Source of the DNA: Ruminococcus sp.
GTDB taxonomy: Bacteria; Bacillota; Clostridia; Oscillospirales; Ruminococcaceae
Direction: 5' to 3'
DNA length: 46,566 bases
Assembly: GCF_024692365.1 (NCBI RefSeq)
Contig: NZ_JAILMR010000131.1
Coordinates: 1 to 46,566 of the forward strand
The notes under the pieces are model-generated. The model did no database searches, was not told where the DNA came from, and saw only the letters and a list, made by a program, of their open reading frames with translations. Both the position numbers and the translations under genes were made by a program. Position 1 is the stretch's first letter. The number at the start of each line of letters is the position of its first letter. Below are positions 1 to 7,483 of this stretch, piece by piece.

Positions 1-723
1 CATAGACTGTACGTTAACAGCAGTACCCCAAGAGAAAGGAATATCGTTGTCACGTCTGTAAACGTTAGCTCTGGGGTTATCCCAAGAACGGAATACAGCC
101 TTGATAGCGCCCATCAGCTGCTCCTTAGGATCGTCAGGGAAGTCAACGCCGATCTTAGCCTTGTACTCAGCCTTGAACTGACCTGCCAGTGTCTTCAGAT
201 CGTCAGCTGTCAGCTCAACGTCCTGAGTAACACCCTTTTCTTCCTTCATCTTGTCGATCAGCTCTTCGAAATACTTCTTGCCGACCTCCATAACAACGTC
301 GGAATACATCTGGATAAATCTTCTGTAGCAGTCCCAAGCCCATCTGGGGTTGTTGGACTTCTCAGCGATAGTGTTAACAACAGTCTCATTCAGACCCAGG
401 TTCAGGATAGTATCCATCATACCGGGCATGGAAGCTCTTGCACCGGAACGAACGGAAACGAGAAGAGGATTCTCCTTGTCACCAAACTTCTTGCCGGTGA
501 TGCCTTCCATCTTTACGATATACTCGTTGATCTCCTTCTGGATCTCTTCAGAGATACCGCCGTCCTCATAATACTGTGTGCAAGCCTCGGTAGTGATAGT
601 GAAGCCCTGGGGAACGGGAAGACCGATGTTGGTCATCTCTGCCAGGTTTGCGCCCTTACCGCCGAGCAGTTCTCTCATGTTGGCATTACCCTCAGAGAAG
701 AGATAGCAATACTTAGTTGCCAT
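1..723 (-). CDS. ppdK: Pyruvate, phosphate dikinase, N-terminal part (cut by window edge)
   Basis: PPDK interconverts pyruvate, ATP and phosphate with phosphoenolpyruvate, AMP and pyrophosphate in the cytoplasm. In anaerobic Clostridia it usually serves PPi-linked glycolysis. Only the first 241 codons are inside the window, on the minus strand; the rest lies beyond base 1. The protein opens MATKYCYLFSEGN and contains LLGGKGANLAEM, GLPVPQGFTI and SVRSGARASMPGMMDT, the hallmark blocks of the nucleotide-binding domain of the PPDK/PEP-synthase family. The ATG at 721-723 follows a strong GGAGG site (minus strand, about 735). I am very confident of the family; the full length cannot be judged. Confidence 0.97.
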   Translation of the reverse strand, partial: MATKYCYLFSEGNANMRELLGGKGANLAEMTNIGLPVPQGFTITTEACTQYYEDGGISEEIQKEINEYIVKMEGITGKKFGDKENPLLVSVRSGARASMPGMMDTILNLGLNETVVNTIAEKSNNPRWAWDCYRRFIQMYSDVVMEVGKKYFEELIDKMKEEKGVTQDVELTADDLKTLAGQFKAEYKAKIGVDFPDDPKEQLMGAIKAVFRSWDNPRANVYRRDNDIPFSWGTAVNVQSM

Positions 724-782
724 AGGTTATCTACCTCCAAAAATTTTGAAATTCCGTTTTATTGCGCAGCAGGATACTGCCA

Positions 783-809
783 ATTTACGGTCGTAAATAT
801 ATTATAACA
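783..809 (-). promoter_or_regulatory. ppdK promoter (extended -10) with inverted repeat at the start site
   Basis: On the minus strand an extended -10, TGTTATAAT, lies at 801-809, with no convincing -35. Just downstream is a perfect inverted repeat with 7-bp arms, ATTTACG-gt-CGTAAAT (783-798). It overlaps the expected start site and could be an operator. The regulator is unknown. Confidence 0.5.
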
Positions 810-961
810 GATTTCCGCCAAAATTACCATAGTTTCCGAGCATTTTAAGTAATAAAATTTTTCACAATGTTTCCGCTCAACTTCTATGCACATTCTACAA
901 AAATGACGCATTTTCGCTCATTTTCCCCCGAAATGCATATACTTGACAATGATAAGTGTCT

Positions 962-1171
962 TCAATCAAAGTAAAACAGGTCTTCAAACCTTTTATCCAG
1001 AGCTATACATATTATAAGTGCAAGCTTGGCAGTCGGGCTGAACTGCCCTGTTTCTATCGAGCTTATAGTATTGCGTGAAACTCCCACCATCTTAGCGAGA
1101 GCACCCTGAGAAAGCCGTTTTTCGGCGCGGGCTTCTTTAAGGCGGTTTTTAAGAATAAGTGTTTCGTCCAT
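962..1171 (-). CDS. Small XRE-family helix-turn-helix regulator
   Basis: This 69-residue protein is almost only a Cro/C1-type helix-turn-helix. The pattern LSQGALAKMVGVSRNTISSIE (residues about 20-40) is the classic Xre fold, followed by a KLALIICIALDKRFEDLFYF helix ending typical of YgzD/YozG-like mini-regulators. It has no sensor domain. It is the last gene of an operon with two small membrane proteins upstream (1200-1532 and 1538-1861), and probably controls that operon through the palindromes at 1903-1979. The ATG at 1171 has a GAGGTG site upstream. DNA binding is well supported; the target is inferred from context. Confidence 0.92.
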   Translation of the reverse strand: MDETLILKNRLKEARAEKRLSQGALAKMVGVSRNTISSIETGQFSPTAKLALIICIALDKRFEDLFYFD

Positions 1172-1199
1172 AGGTCCAGCACCTCGATATATGATCTGT

Positions 1200-1532
1200 C
1201 TACATATCTGAGTAAAGATAATAGAATACGATCATTATGATAACATCTACGATTGCAGCTAACACCATCAGAATAAAGCATAACCAATCGGTCTTCTTTT
1301 TTGAAATCATTGCTTTATTCCAATATTTGATCGCAGTGTCCAGCGTTGTTATCAGAAGATAACCGGCGTTGATACGATGAGTATATATTAAATCCAGAAA
1401 TAGCAGAGCCAGACAAATATAGAACAACAGCGCGTGTGTTTTAATAAAACCTCTTTCACACGCCTCCCTTTCTGCCAGATCTTCATATTCATATTCTTCG
1501 CGGCTCATCGCCAGTATTTTTTCCTTATCCAT
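1200..1532 (-). CDS. Small membrane protein, DUF6442-like (paralogue B)
   Basis: This predicted 110-residue integral membrane protein starts MDKEKILAMSREE, nearly the same as the start of its upstream neighbour. The N-terminal 30 residues are charged and cytoplasmic. They are followed by about three hydrophobic segments (roughly residues 33-50, 55-65 and 82-106), with a KKKTD loop before the last. Small proteins with this MxKExILxxSRxE start and an XRE gene next to them resemble the DUF6442 group, whose function is not known to me. I chose the internal ATG at 1530-1532, preceded by AAGGGTGAG, over a longer in-frame start at 1688 that would overlap the neighbouring gene. Confidence 0.8.
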   Translation of the reverse strand: MDKEKILAMSREEYEYEDLAEREACERGFIKTHALLFYICLALLFLDLIYTHRINAGYLLITTLDTAIKYWNKAMISKKKTDWLCFILMVLAAIVDVIIMIVFYYLYSDM

Positions 1533-1537
1533 ATTAC

Positions 1538-1861
1538 TCACCCTTTCACAAGTTTTATCATGCCGACGGTAAAGCTGATGAGGAATATCACAGCCCAAAC
1601 TGCGCCCAGCACAAGAGAATCTTTCTTTTTCAGCTTTATCCCTCTGTACATGAACTGCACTGCCATGTTCACAGCCATTATCGACCATATCAGATAGTCC
1701 CGCTTGCCATTTACCATTATACCCGTCACATAGATGATAAACAGAATTATCGCCGTTGAGATGTGTGCAATACTTATCGCCTTGTTGTTTACCTCCAGCT
1801 CGAAGGGATCTTTCTTTTCATTCTCTACGCGGCTCATTGCCAGTATTTTCTCTTTATCCAT
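1538..1861 (-). CDS. Small membrane protein, DUF6442-like (paralogue A)
   Basis: This 107-residue membrane protein is the first gene of the three-gene operon. It opens MDKEKILAMSRVENEKKDPFE, matching the paralogue five bases downstream for the first 14 residues except one. About four hydrophobic stretches follow a cytoplasmic charged head (residues about 32-50, 57-72, 83-103). The ATG at 1859-1861 sits 8 nt after an AAAGGA site; an upstream in-frame ATG at 1870 falls inside that site, so I rejected it. The tandem pair looks like a local duplication. Its function is unknown. Confidence 0.8.
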   Translation of the reverse strand: MDKEKILAMSRVENEKKDPFELEVNNKAISIAHISTAIILFIIYVTGIMVNGKRDYLIWSIMAVNMAVQFMYRGIKLKKKDSLVLGAVWAVIFLISFTVGMIKLVKG

Positions 1862-1902
1862 AAATATCATCCTTTCAGATGTGCATAGTTTTATTGGTAT
1901 TA

Positions 1903-1979
1903 TGCCAAGTATACTTGGTATGATGATATTATATCACTGCCAAGTGTACTTGTCAAGAGTTTGCACAGTTCACTTGGCA
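1903..1979 (-). promoter_or_regulatory. Consensus promoter with three operator-like palindromes
   Basis: The minus strand carries TTGACA (1951-1956), a 17-bp spacer and TATAAT (1928-1933), a full consensus promoter. Three 18-bp copies of TGCCAAGT-nn-ACTTGGCA surround it. The copy at 1903-1920 has a perfect 14-bp core. The copy at 1938-1955 has one imperfect arm and overlaps the spacer and -35. The copy at 1962-1979 has one good half. The layout suits repression by the XRE protein encoded at the end of the operon; that link is inferred. Confidence 0.82.
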
Positions 1980-2122
1980 TCTTTGTAGATATGCATAAAT
2001 CCACACCGCATTTTTTATCATTCGACACTATGCTTAAACAAACTATGTCATAAAGATTTCCGACCGTTTTCGCCTGTTTATCAAAATGGTGTACTATAAT
2101 TGTATATTGTGGTCATTACATC

Positions 2123-2151
2123 AAAAAAGCACTCCCGAAAAACGGGAGCGC
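2123..2151 (-). terminator. Intrinsic terminator of the epimerase gene
   Basis: A 9-bp stem (GCGCTCCCG / CGGGAGTGC on the minus strand, 2129-2151) with a five-base loop is followed by TTTTTT. It lies just after the stop at 2165. Confidence 0.9.
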
Positions 2152-2164
2152 TTTGGATACACTA

Positions 2165-3100
2165 TTATTTGGTATTGCTCAGGTTCCACCTCATGGGAGC
2201 GATACGCTTTGCGCGGGTATTATCGAACAGCCAGTTGTTGAAGGTAATAGTGGGGTCAAAATAACGATAATCCGTTCTCATCTTGCCCTTATTGAAAAGC
2301 ATTGCTTTTTCACTGCCGGGAGATTTTCGGATAACAGCACCTATGCGGTGACGATCCTTTTCGTACTGGATTATCTCGTTGGCGTTCAGCTGTCTTGAAT
2401 CGCATACATTATATACTCCGCTGTATTTGCCCTGAGGCACGGATATGATACCGTTTATAAAATCGATAAGATTGAACACACAGCAGAAAGTAAAACCGTA
2501 GTCGCCTTCACCGAAAACGTAGCCGACATTCTCCTTGTGATCGTAAACATGGGAATGAAGATTATCGGTATGCTCGGCATCATATATGGGCGCTGCCCTA
2601 GCTACTACCGTGATAGTATCGCTTTTTTTGAAAGCCTTCTCCATCAGTTTCTCGCTGTTAAGCTTCATCACGGAATAATTGGTTATGGCTTTTTCAGCAA
2701 TTGTCTCTCTGATAGGCTCTCTGCCCTTCTGCAAACCGTAAACCTCTGTGGTGCTGAGGAGGATGAAGCATCCTACGCCGCACTTATCAGCCGCAGAATA
2801 AATATATTTATCGGTGATCTTGCTCTTTTTGATCTCGGCATCTGTCACCAGGGAATCTATATCATTATCCACGGAATTTGCAAGATGCACTACCACATCG
2901 ATATGATTTGATTCCATAATATTGCAGATAGCTCTTTTATCATTGATATCACACTGAGTAAAGCTGTAATTGCTGTCTTTGCCGACGAAATCATTGGTTT
3001 TTGAATCCACCGCGAAAACACGGTGTTTTTTATGCAGCAGGCTGGAAGTCAGATACTGACCGATCATGCCGCTTGCACCAGTAATAAGTATAGATGACAT
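2165..3100 (-). CDS. NAD-dependent epimerase/dehydratase (extended SDR)
   Basis: This 311-residue extended short-chain dehydrogenase/reductase belongs to the nucleotide-sugar epimerase type. A Rossmann nucleotide-binding motif G8-ASG-MIG14 opens the protein. DIND (about 51-54) and VVHLAN (about 70-75) match the cofactor-binding blocks, and the catalytic pair is Y142-xxx-K146 (NYSVMK) after LLSTTEVYG. Such enzymes act on UDP- or dTDP-sugars in the cytoplasm; the substrate cannot be read here. The ATG at 3098-3100 has GGAAGGGAG eight bases upstream, so I reject a longer in-frame start at 3193. The gene is monocistronic, with its own terminator and a leader of about 170 bases. Confidence 0.9.
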   Translation of the reverse strand: MSSILITGASGMIGQYLTSSLLHKKHRVFAVDSKTNDFVGKDSNYSFTQCDINDKRAICNIMESNHIDVVVHLANSVDNDIDSLVTDAEIKKSKITDKYIYSAADKCGVGCFILLSTTEVYGLQKGREPIRETIAEKAITNYSVMKLNSEKLMEKAFKKSDTITVVARAAPIYDAEHTDNLHSHVYDHKENVGYVFGEGDYGFTFCCVFNLIDFINGIISVPQGKYSGVYNVCDSRQLNANEIIQYEKDRHRIGAVIRKSPGSEKAMLFNKGKMRTDYRYFDPTITFNNWLFDNTRAKRIAPMRWNLSNTK

Positions 3101-3546
3101 TGCTGCCACTCCCTTCCAGACAGAAGCGCCATACCGTATCAGCTGCCACGAAAGCTGTTGATCAACGGACTGCGGAAACCCTGCGCACGCCACGCAGTAA
3201 GGGGCTTAAACTCCCTTTGCCGAATATCTCCTCGCCGTATTTTGATAGGCACTCTATCACTCTTTTCTCGATATTATTATAACACAATTATGATAATTTG
3301 CAATATGTTTTGGTTAAAATCAGAAAAATTTAGATTTTCTTTATAAATTCGCTTGCGTAATTTTGTGAAGTGTGCTAAAATATTATAACAGAGCTTAAAA
3401 AGCGTTAATTAAAATGTCAAAAAGCCGCGAAAAATCGGTAAAATCTGCACATAGGTCTTTTTGAGCTTAAAGTTACTTAAGTGCAGATTAAAATTAAAAA
3501 TCATAGGTTCAGACAAATTGAACTTGTTATATAAGGAGAATCCATT
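3101..3546. other. Intergenic region between divergent genes: long leader and an inverted repeat
   Basis: The half next to the epimerase (3101-3270) is relatively GC-rich and would be its untranslated leader; CTGCG...CGCAG around 3180-3198 can pair. The other half is AT-rich. It holds a 9-bp perfect inverted repeat, AATCTGCAC (3442-3450) and GTGCAGATT (3481-3489), 60-100 bases before the TTG start of the MBOAT gene. No gene was found. Confidence 0.5.
3276..3303 (-). promoter_or_regulatory. Promoter of the epimerase gene
   Basis: On the minus strand TTGCAA (3298-3303), 16 bp and TATAAT (3276-3281). It predicts a start near 3269 and hence a leader of about 170 bases. Confidence 0.6.
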
Positions 3547-4923
3547 TTGAGTTACACAGACCTCATCTTCCTGTTCGGACTTTTCCCCGTTTCAGCGGTG
3601 CTTTCCATGCTGGACAGGAGTTCGGAATATAAAAACCTGATACTGATAATCACCTCACTGCTGTTTTTCAGCTGGGGCAGACCTTTCGTAGTATGTCTGA
3701 TATTCCTGTCGCTGTTCGCTGACTGGGCACTGGGACTTTGCGTAGGCAGTATCCGTGAGAAGAACCGCACGGGAGCGATACTGCTGACTGCGGCAGACGG
3801 AATAATGAATGCCGCGCTAATGCTGATATTCGGGCACAACTACCTGTTCGCTGATACAGCACTCGCTCTTGAAGACATCATGCTACCCATAGGCATGGGC
3901 TACTATTCATTAAGGGGATTTTCCTACGTTTCTGATGTCTGCCGCGGCAAAATACGTGCCGAAAAGAACGTGTTCTGCATAATGACTTATATGATATCAT
4001 TCCATTTGATGTGCGCGGGACCTCTGGTTCATTACGGCGATATTGAGGGTCAGATAAGAAAGCGCGAAGTCACAACAGAAAAGCTGAACGCGGGACTGAA
4101 CAAAATGACCTGGGGTCTGGGTAAGATAGTTATCTTATCGGAAGTATTCCGAAAGATAAGGGCTGCGGGTCTCAGCAGCGGTGAGATTACAACTCTGGGC
4201 TGCTGGCTGGGTATGCTGGCATTCTTTGCAGAGTACTGTTTTATATTTACAGGTCTTTGCGACATGAGCCGTGGTTTCAGCCTGATGGGCGGATTCGTAC
4301 TGCCGATAAACTACCGTGACATCGAGCCTGATGAACTATTCACAGGACTTGTAAAGAGCTACAACACCACTGTCATAGCATTTTTCAGCGACCTCCTCGG
4401 TATACCGACAAGCAAATCGAAAATAAAAACAGCCGTATGCACCGTGATATGCGGCGGATTTATGGGACTGTGGTACGCAGTCAAGCCGACAAGCCTTATT
4501 GTAGGACTTGTGGCAGGTCTGTTGGTGGCACTGGAACAGCTTTTCCTGAAAGGTATCCTCGGAAAGCTGCCCGCATTTTTCAAGTATGTATACCTTGTGC
4601 TTGCAAGCCTGATGATATTCGGTGCCCTTGAATTCAAGGGATTTTTCGGCTACCACAAATGGGTTAAAGGTCTGATGGGCTCGGGCGTTCAGTACACCCT
4701 CAGCGTAGCAGTCAGGGATGCAGTGCTCAACAACTGTGTGCTGATACTCATAGCATTCTGCGTGGTTTGCACGCCTGTCCGCAAGATGATAACAGGCTAT
4801 GCGGATAAGATTTCGGCTAAGAGCAGGAAATCTTACGGCACGGTGCGAATCTGCAAGACCATAGCAACAGCGGCAGTGCTGGTGATAAGCGTTATAACTC
4901 TGACGGCTAATGTGTCGGTATGA
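3547..4923 (+). CDS. MBOAT-family (AlgI-like) membrane protein lacking the catalytic histidine
   Basis: This polytopic 458-residue membrane protein is clearly of the MBOAT/AlgI O-acyltransferase fold. LPIGMGYYSLRGFSYVSDVCRGKI (113-136) matches the conserved PIG-S-Y-DVYRG block, and LPINYRDIEP (252-261) matches the NFN-PY block. AlgI-type enzymes have a WxRRWH segment and an invariant histidine in GLWHG. Here those places read VKSYNTTV (269-276) and GLWYAV (307-312), so both histidines are gone. Translation starts at TTG 3547 after AAGGAG with 8-nt spacing. The gene overlaps the start region of its neighbour at 4938. Either it is non-catalytic or it works by another mechanism; the fold is confident, the activity is not. 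Confidence 0.85.
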   Translation: MSYTDLIFLFGLFPVSAVLSMLDRSSEYKNLILIITSLLFFSWGRPFVVCLIFLSLFADWALGLCVGSIREKNRTGAILLTAADGIMNAALMLIFGHNYLFADTALALEDIMLPIGMGYYSLRGFSYVSDVCRGKIRAEKNVFCIMTYMISFHLMCAGPLVHYGDIEGQIRKREVTTEKLNAGLNKMTWGLGKIVILSEVFRKIRAAGLSSGEITTLGCWLGMLAFFAEYCFIFTGLCDMSRGFSLMGGFVLPINYRDIEPDELFTGLVKSYNTTVIAFFSDLLGIPTSKSKIKTAVCTVICGGFMGLWYAVKPTSLIVGLVAGLLVALEQLFLKGILGKLPAFFKYVYLVLASLMIFGALEFKGFFGYHKWVKGLMGSGVQYTLSVAVRDAVLNNCVLILIAFCVVCTPVRKMITGYADKISAKSRKSYGTVRICKTIATAAVLVISVITLTANVSV

Positions 4924-4937
4924 GAACGGAGGACAAG

Positions 4938-5744
4938 ATGGAAGATCAATTCAGTAAACTGAAGTCTGAAGCCGCAAAGATAGAACTTCCCGATGAGTGC
5001 GAAGAAAACGACCGTGCAGTTCGGTTCTTAGCACTTGAAATGGGTGTGGGACATTACGATAATCTGAACTTGCTGGTGCTTTCGGTACTGGTGATATTCA
5101 TATCGGTTGCTTTTCTCGCTGTCAGCGGCGGAAAAATACGAAATGACGAGGAACTCACATTCACAAAAGAGAGCTTTCTCAGCGGCGAATTTGAACAAGG
5201 CATCGAAAAAAGGTATATCCGTGAACTGCCCATACCAGAGCAGATGCGCACAGCAGAGGAGTATATCTCTTTCCTGTACGGCATAGGCAATACCATTGAC
5301 GAAACCGGCAGCGGCAACTACGATATCAGAAATCGTCAGCAGGCAGCCGAAGAGCGCAACCCCTTTGACGATGAAGACGAGCGCGACGAGAACGCTGTGA
5401 CCACTAAAGCAGTAATGACCGACAAGGACGGCAACACCGTCACCGAAGCCGACAGCGATGAAACTGCCCCCGGCGGCGGAACAACGGCGGTTTCAAGACC
5501 TGCATCAACTTACAGGACATACACCACTCCCGAGGCAGACGAGGAAATGACTACCACCAACAATGAAGCTCCATTCGTGACGACAACAACGACAGTGATC
5601 TCCCATAATACCGAATCTACACAGGATACCGAAGACAGCACCGAGCCATCAGATACTGAGCCGCCGGTTACCGACGAGCCCGATTCCAAGCCCGATACCG
5701 CCCCATCGGATACCGAACCGCCCCCTGAAACGCCCGAAGAATGA
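4938..5744 (+). CDS. Single-pass membrane protein with DHHW-like stub and Thr/Pro/acidic tail
   Basis: This 268-residue protein has an N-terminal cytoplasmic part of about 40 residues and one transmembrane segment (about 43-64). Its outside part begins FTKESFLSGEFEQGIEKRY. That stretch resembles the start of the ectodomain of DHHW/AlgX-like proteins that partner MBOAT acyltransferases. Instead of a hydrolase domain the chain then becomes low complexity, rich in Thr, Pro, Asp and Glu (about 125-268), like a wall-spanning linker. I chose ATG 4938 because GGAGG precedes it by 5 nt; an in-frame ATG at 4920 overlaps the previous stop but has no such site. The gene is coupled to the MBOAT gene. Its function is unknown. 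Confidence 0.8.
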   Translation: MEDQFSKLKSEAAKIELPDECEENDRAVRFLALEMGVGHYDNLNLLVLSVLVIFISVAFLAVSGGKIRNDEELTFTKESFLSGEFEQGIEKRYIRELPIPEQMRTAEEYISFLYGIGNTIDETGSGNYDIRNRQQAAEERNPFDDEDERDENAVTTKAVMTDKDGNTVTEADSDETAPGGGTTAVSRPASTYRTYTTPEADEEMTTTNNEAPFVTTTTTVISHNTESTQDTEDSTEPSDTEPPVTDEPDSKPDTAPSDTEPPPETPEE

Positions 5745-6676
5745 TGAATCGTTTTGAATATTCCGACGACAACAAGCGCTACCACAGTTACAGCTATTAT
5801 CTGAAAAAGCGCTTTGGCAAAAAGGTGTACAAAGTCCCGCTGAACATCGACTTAGGCTGTCCCAACCGTGACGGCACCAAAGGCATCGGCGGGTGCTCTT
5901 TCTGCTCGGCTAAGATGAGCGGAAATTTTGCAGGCGACCCTCGTAAGACCGTTGAAGAACAGTATGCCCAAGTCCGTGACGTTATGGAAAAGAAATGGGC
6001 GGATGCACTTTGTATCCCCTATTTTCAGGCAGGCAGCAACACTTATGCAGATGTCGGCATGCTGAGAGAGATGTTCAGCACTGCCCTTGAGCTTAAAAAC
6101 GCAGTCGGTCTGAGCATTGCCACCCGAGCCGACTGTATCGACATTGAAAAAGCGAAAATGCTGGGTGAACTGGCAAAGGGCACATATCTAACGGTCGAAC
6201 TGGGCTTGCAGACGATATATGACAGCACAGCCCTCTCAATGAATCGCTGCCACACCTATGCCGACCTGCTCCGCGCATACGAAATGCTCCGAGCCGAAGA
6301 CGTGAACGTGTGCATACACCTGATAGACGGTCTTCCGGGTGAAACAGCCGAAATGATGCGTGAATCTGCGAGAACAGTGGGACAGCTGGATATCCACGCA
6401 GTAAAACTGCACCTGCTCCACGTACTGAAAGGTACAGTGCTGGCTGATATGTATGCTCGTGAAGAGTTCAGCACACTTGAACGCGATGAGTATATCGGCA
6501 TCATCTGCGACCAGCTGGAACTTCTTCCGCCGCAGATAGTAATCGAAAGACTGACAGGCGACGGCGACCGCAACGAACTGATAGCCCCAATGTGGAGCCG
6601 TGACAAACGCCGCGTTTTAAATGGTATCGATATGGAAATGGCACGCAGAGGTGCTTTTCAGGGTGACAAGCTATAA
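5741..6676 (+). CDS. Radical SAM protein of the YhcC type (TIGR01212)
   Basis: This 311-residue radical S-adenosylmethionine protein has the cluster-binding segment LGCPNRDGTKGIGGCSFC (about 38-55). It gives a cysteine followed by CxxC, and the NRDG block is typical of YhcC-family proteins, whose reaction is still uncertain. LSIATRADCID and VELGLQTIYD are further family blocks. The ATG overlaps the preceding stop (ATGATG; a second ATG at 5744 is equally possible). It is probably translated as the third gene of the MBOAT transcript. A strong hairpin follows at 6686. Confidence 0.92.
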   Translation: MMNRFEYSDDNKRYHSYSYYLKKRFGKKVYKVPLNIDLGCPNRDGTKGIGGCSFCSAKMSGNFAGDPRKTVEEQYAQVRDVMEKKWADALCIPYFQAGSNTYADVGMLREMFSTALELKNAVGLSIATRADCIDIEKAKMLGELAKGTYLTVELGLQTIYDSTALSMNRCHTYADLLRAYEMLRAEDVNVCIHLIDGLPGETAEMMRESARTVGQLDIHAVKLHLLHVLKGTVLADMYAREEFSTLERDEYIGIICDQLELLPPQIVIERLTGDGDRNELIAPMWSRDKRRVLNGIDMEMARRGAFQGDKL

Positions 6677-6685
6677 CAACAGACC

Positions 6686-6720
6686 GCCTGTGGCAGTGAC
6701 TGCCACAGGCGATATTTTTA
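6686..6720 (+). terminator. Terminator of the MBOAT-radical SAM operon
   Basis: A perfect inverted repeat (GCCTGTGGCAGT / ACTGCCACAGGC, 6686-6710) is followed by GATATTTTTA. It sits between convergent genes. Confidence 0.85.
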
Positions 6721-7011
6721 TACCTTTTTATTGAAACATGAAAACTCATTTTGCAGGATATGCCATAGCCCTCGTACCGCAGAAAATCCAATAGCCGCAC
6801 CCAGCACCGTAGGATAGCGAAGATGTCCCTCAATACCGACCCCAAGCATAAAAAGACAGAATGAGAACATCAGCACAGCCAACATATCCCCAACAAAACC
6901 TATCCACCGTGGGCAGCGTATCTGTGGCAGTGACAAAACTCCCCACACCAGCCCGAGAATCACCCCCGACGGCAGCCCGCCCAGCTGTGCAGCAGCTTCA
7001 AACAACGTCAT
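6718..7011 (-). CDS. yabQ: Spore cortex protein YabQ-like membrane protein
   Basis: A 97-residue membrane protein with about three hydrophobic segments (15-30, 38-60, 68-85) lies directly after yabP with a 4-base ATGA overlap. That gene order and the overall form are those of YabQ, a membrane protein needed for spore cortex formation in Bacillus. Sequence identity to YabQ is not obvious by eye, so the name rests mainly on the yabP neighbour and topology. It is shorter than Bacillus YabQ, which is common in Clostridia. Confidence 0.7.
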   Translation of the reverse strand: MTLFEAAAQLGGLPSGVILGLVWGVLSLPQIRCPRWIGFVGDMLAVLMFSFCLFMLGVGIEGHLRYPTVLGAAIGFSAVRGLWHILQNEFSCFNKKV

Positions 7012-7280
7012 CTCAGCAGTTTACCAAAAAAGCCCAACCTGCTGACAGCATCGCGCTGACCATAGACCATCGCAGATATCTCGCCGTCGATATTAAGCTC
7101 GCCGTTTTCCACGCTGAGTTCGCTGATATGTAGTTTTTCGCCCTTTACGGTAAGCTCCCCAAGCTGAGTGTAAAGCACCACCGTGTTCTCATCAAAACGC
7201 TCGACATCGTTCACCCCGGTCAGCATCAGCTTGCTGCGGTCTTCAAGAATTGCATTATGTCTGCCCTGTATCTCTGTCAT
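7008..7280 (-). CDS. yabP: Sporulation protein YabP
   Basis: This 90-residue protein contains the YabP/YqfC signature: RSKLMLTGVNDVERFDENTV, then LGELTVKGEKLHISELSVENGEL, ending in FFGKLLR. In Bacillus, YabP acts in the mother cell during cortex formation. The ATG at 7278-7280 follows AAGGAGG and is preferred over an in-frame ATG at 7313. The gene overlaps yabQ. It is intact, although cellulolytic ruminococci are usually described as non-sporulating. Confidence 0.88.
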   Translation of the reverse strand: MTEIQGRHNAILEDRSKLMLTGVNDVERFDENTVVLYTQLGELTVKGEKLHISELSVENGELNIDGEISAMVYGQRDAVSRLGFFGKLLR

Positions 7281-7379
7281 ATATAAGCCTCCTTTTTGGT
7301 ATATCATATGCATAGCAGTGTCTGTATATCACACGAACAGTATAAAATAACGAAAGTAAAATAAAATCGATACAGCCTA

Positions 7380-7441
7380 TTGCATAAATGTAAAATATGT
7401 GTTATAATTATTTTGTACATTTATACCCGATTTTTCGGGTA
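7380..7441 (+). promoter_or_regulatory. Promoter and leader hairpin of the leucine-rich-repeat gene
   Basis: TTGCAT (7380-7385), 17 bp and TATAAT (7403-7408). The leader holds a small hairpin, TACCCGA-TTTT-TCGGGTA (7424-7441), with no U-tract after it. It may stabilise the long mRNA. Confidence 0.6.
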
Positions 7442-7483
7442 GCAATATAAAACTATGAACATTCCTGAAGGAGGAAGAAACAA

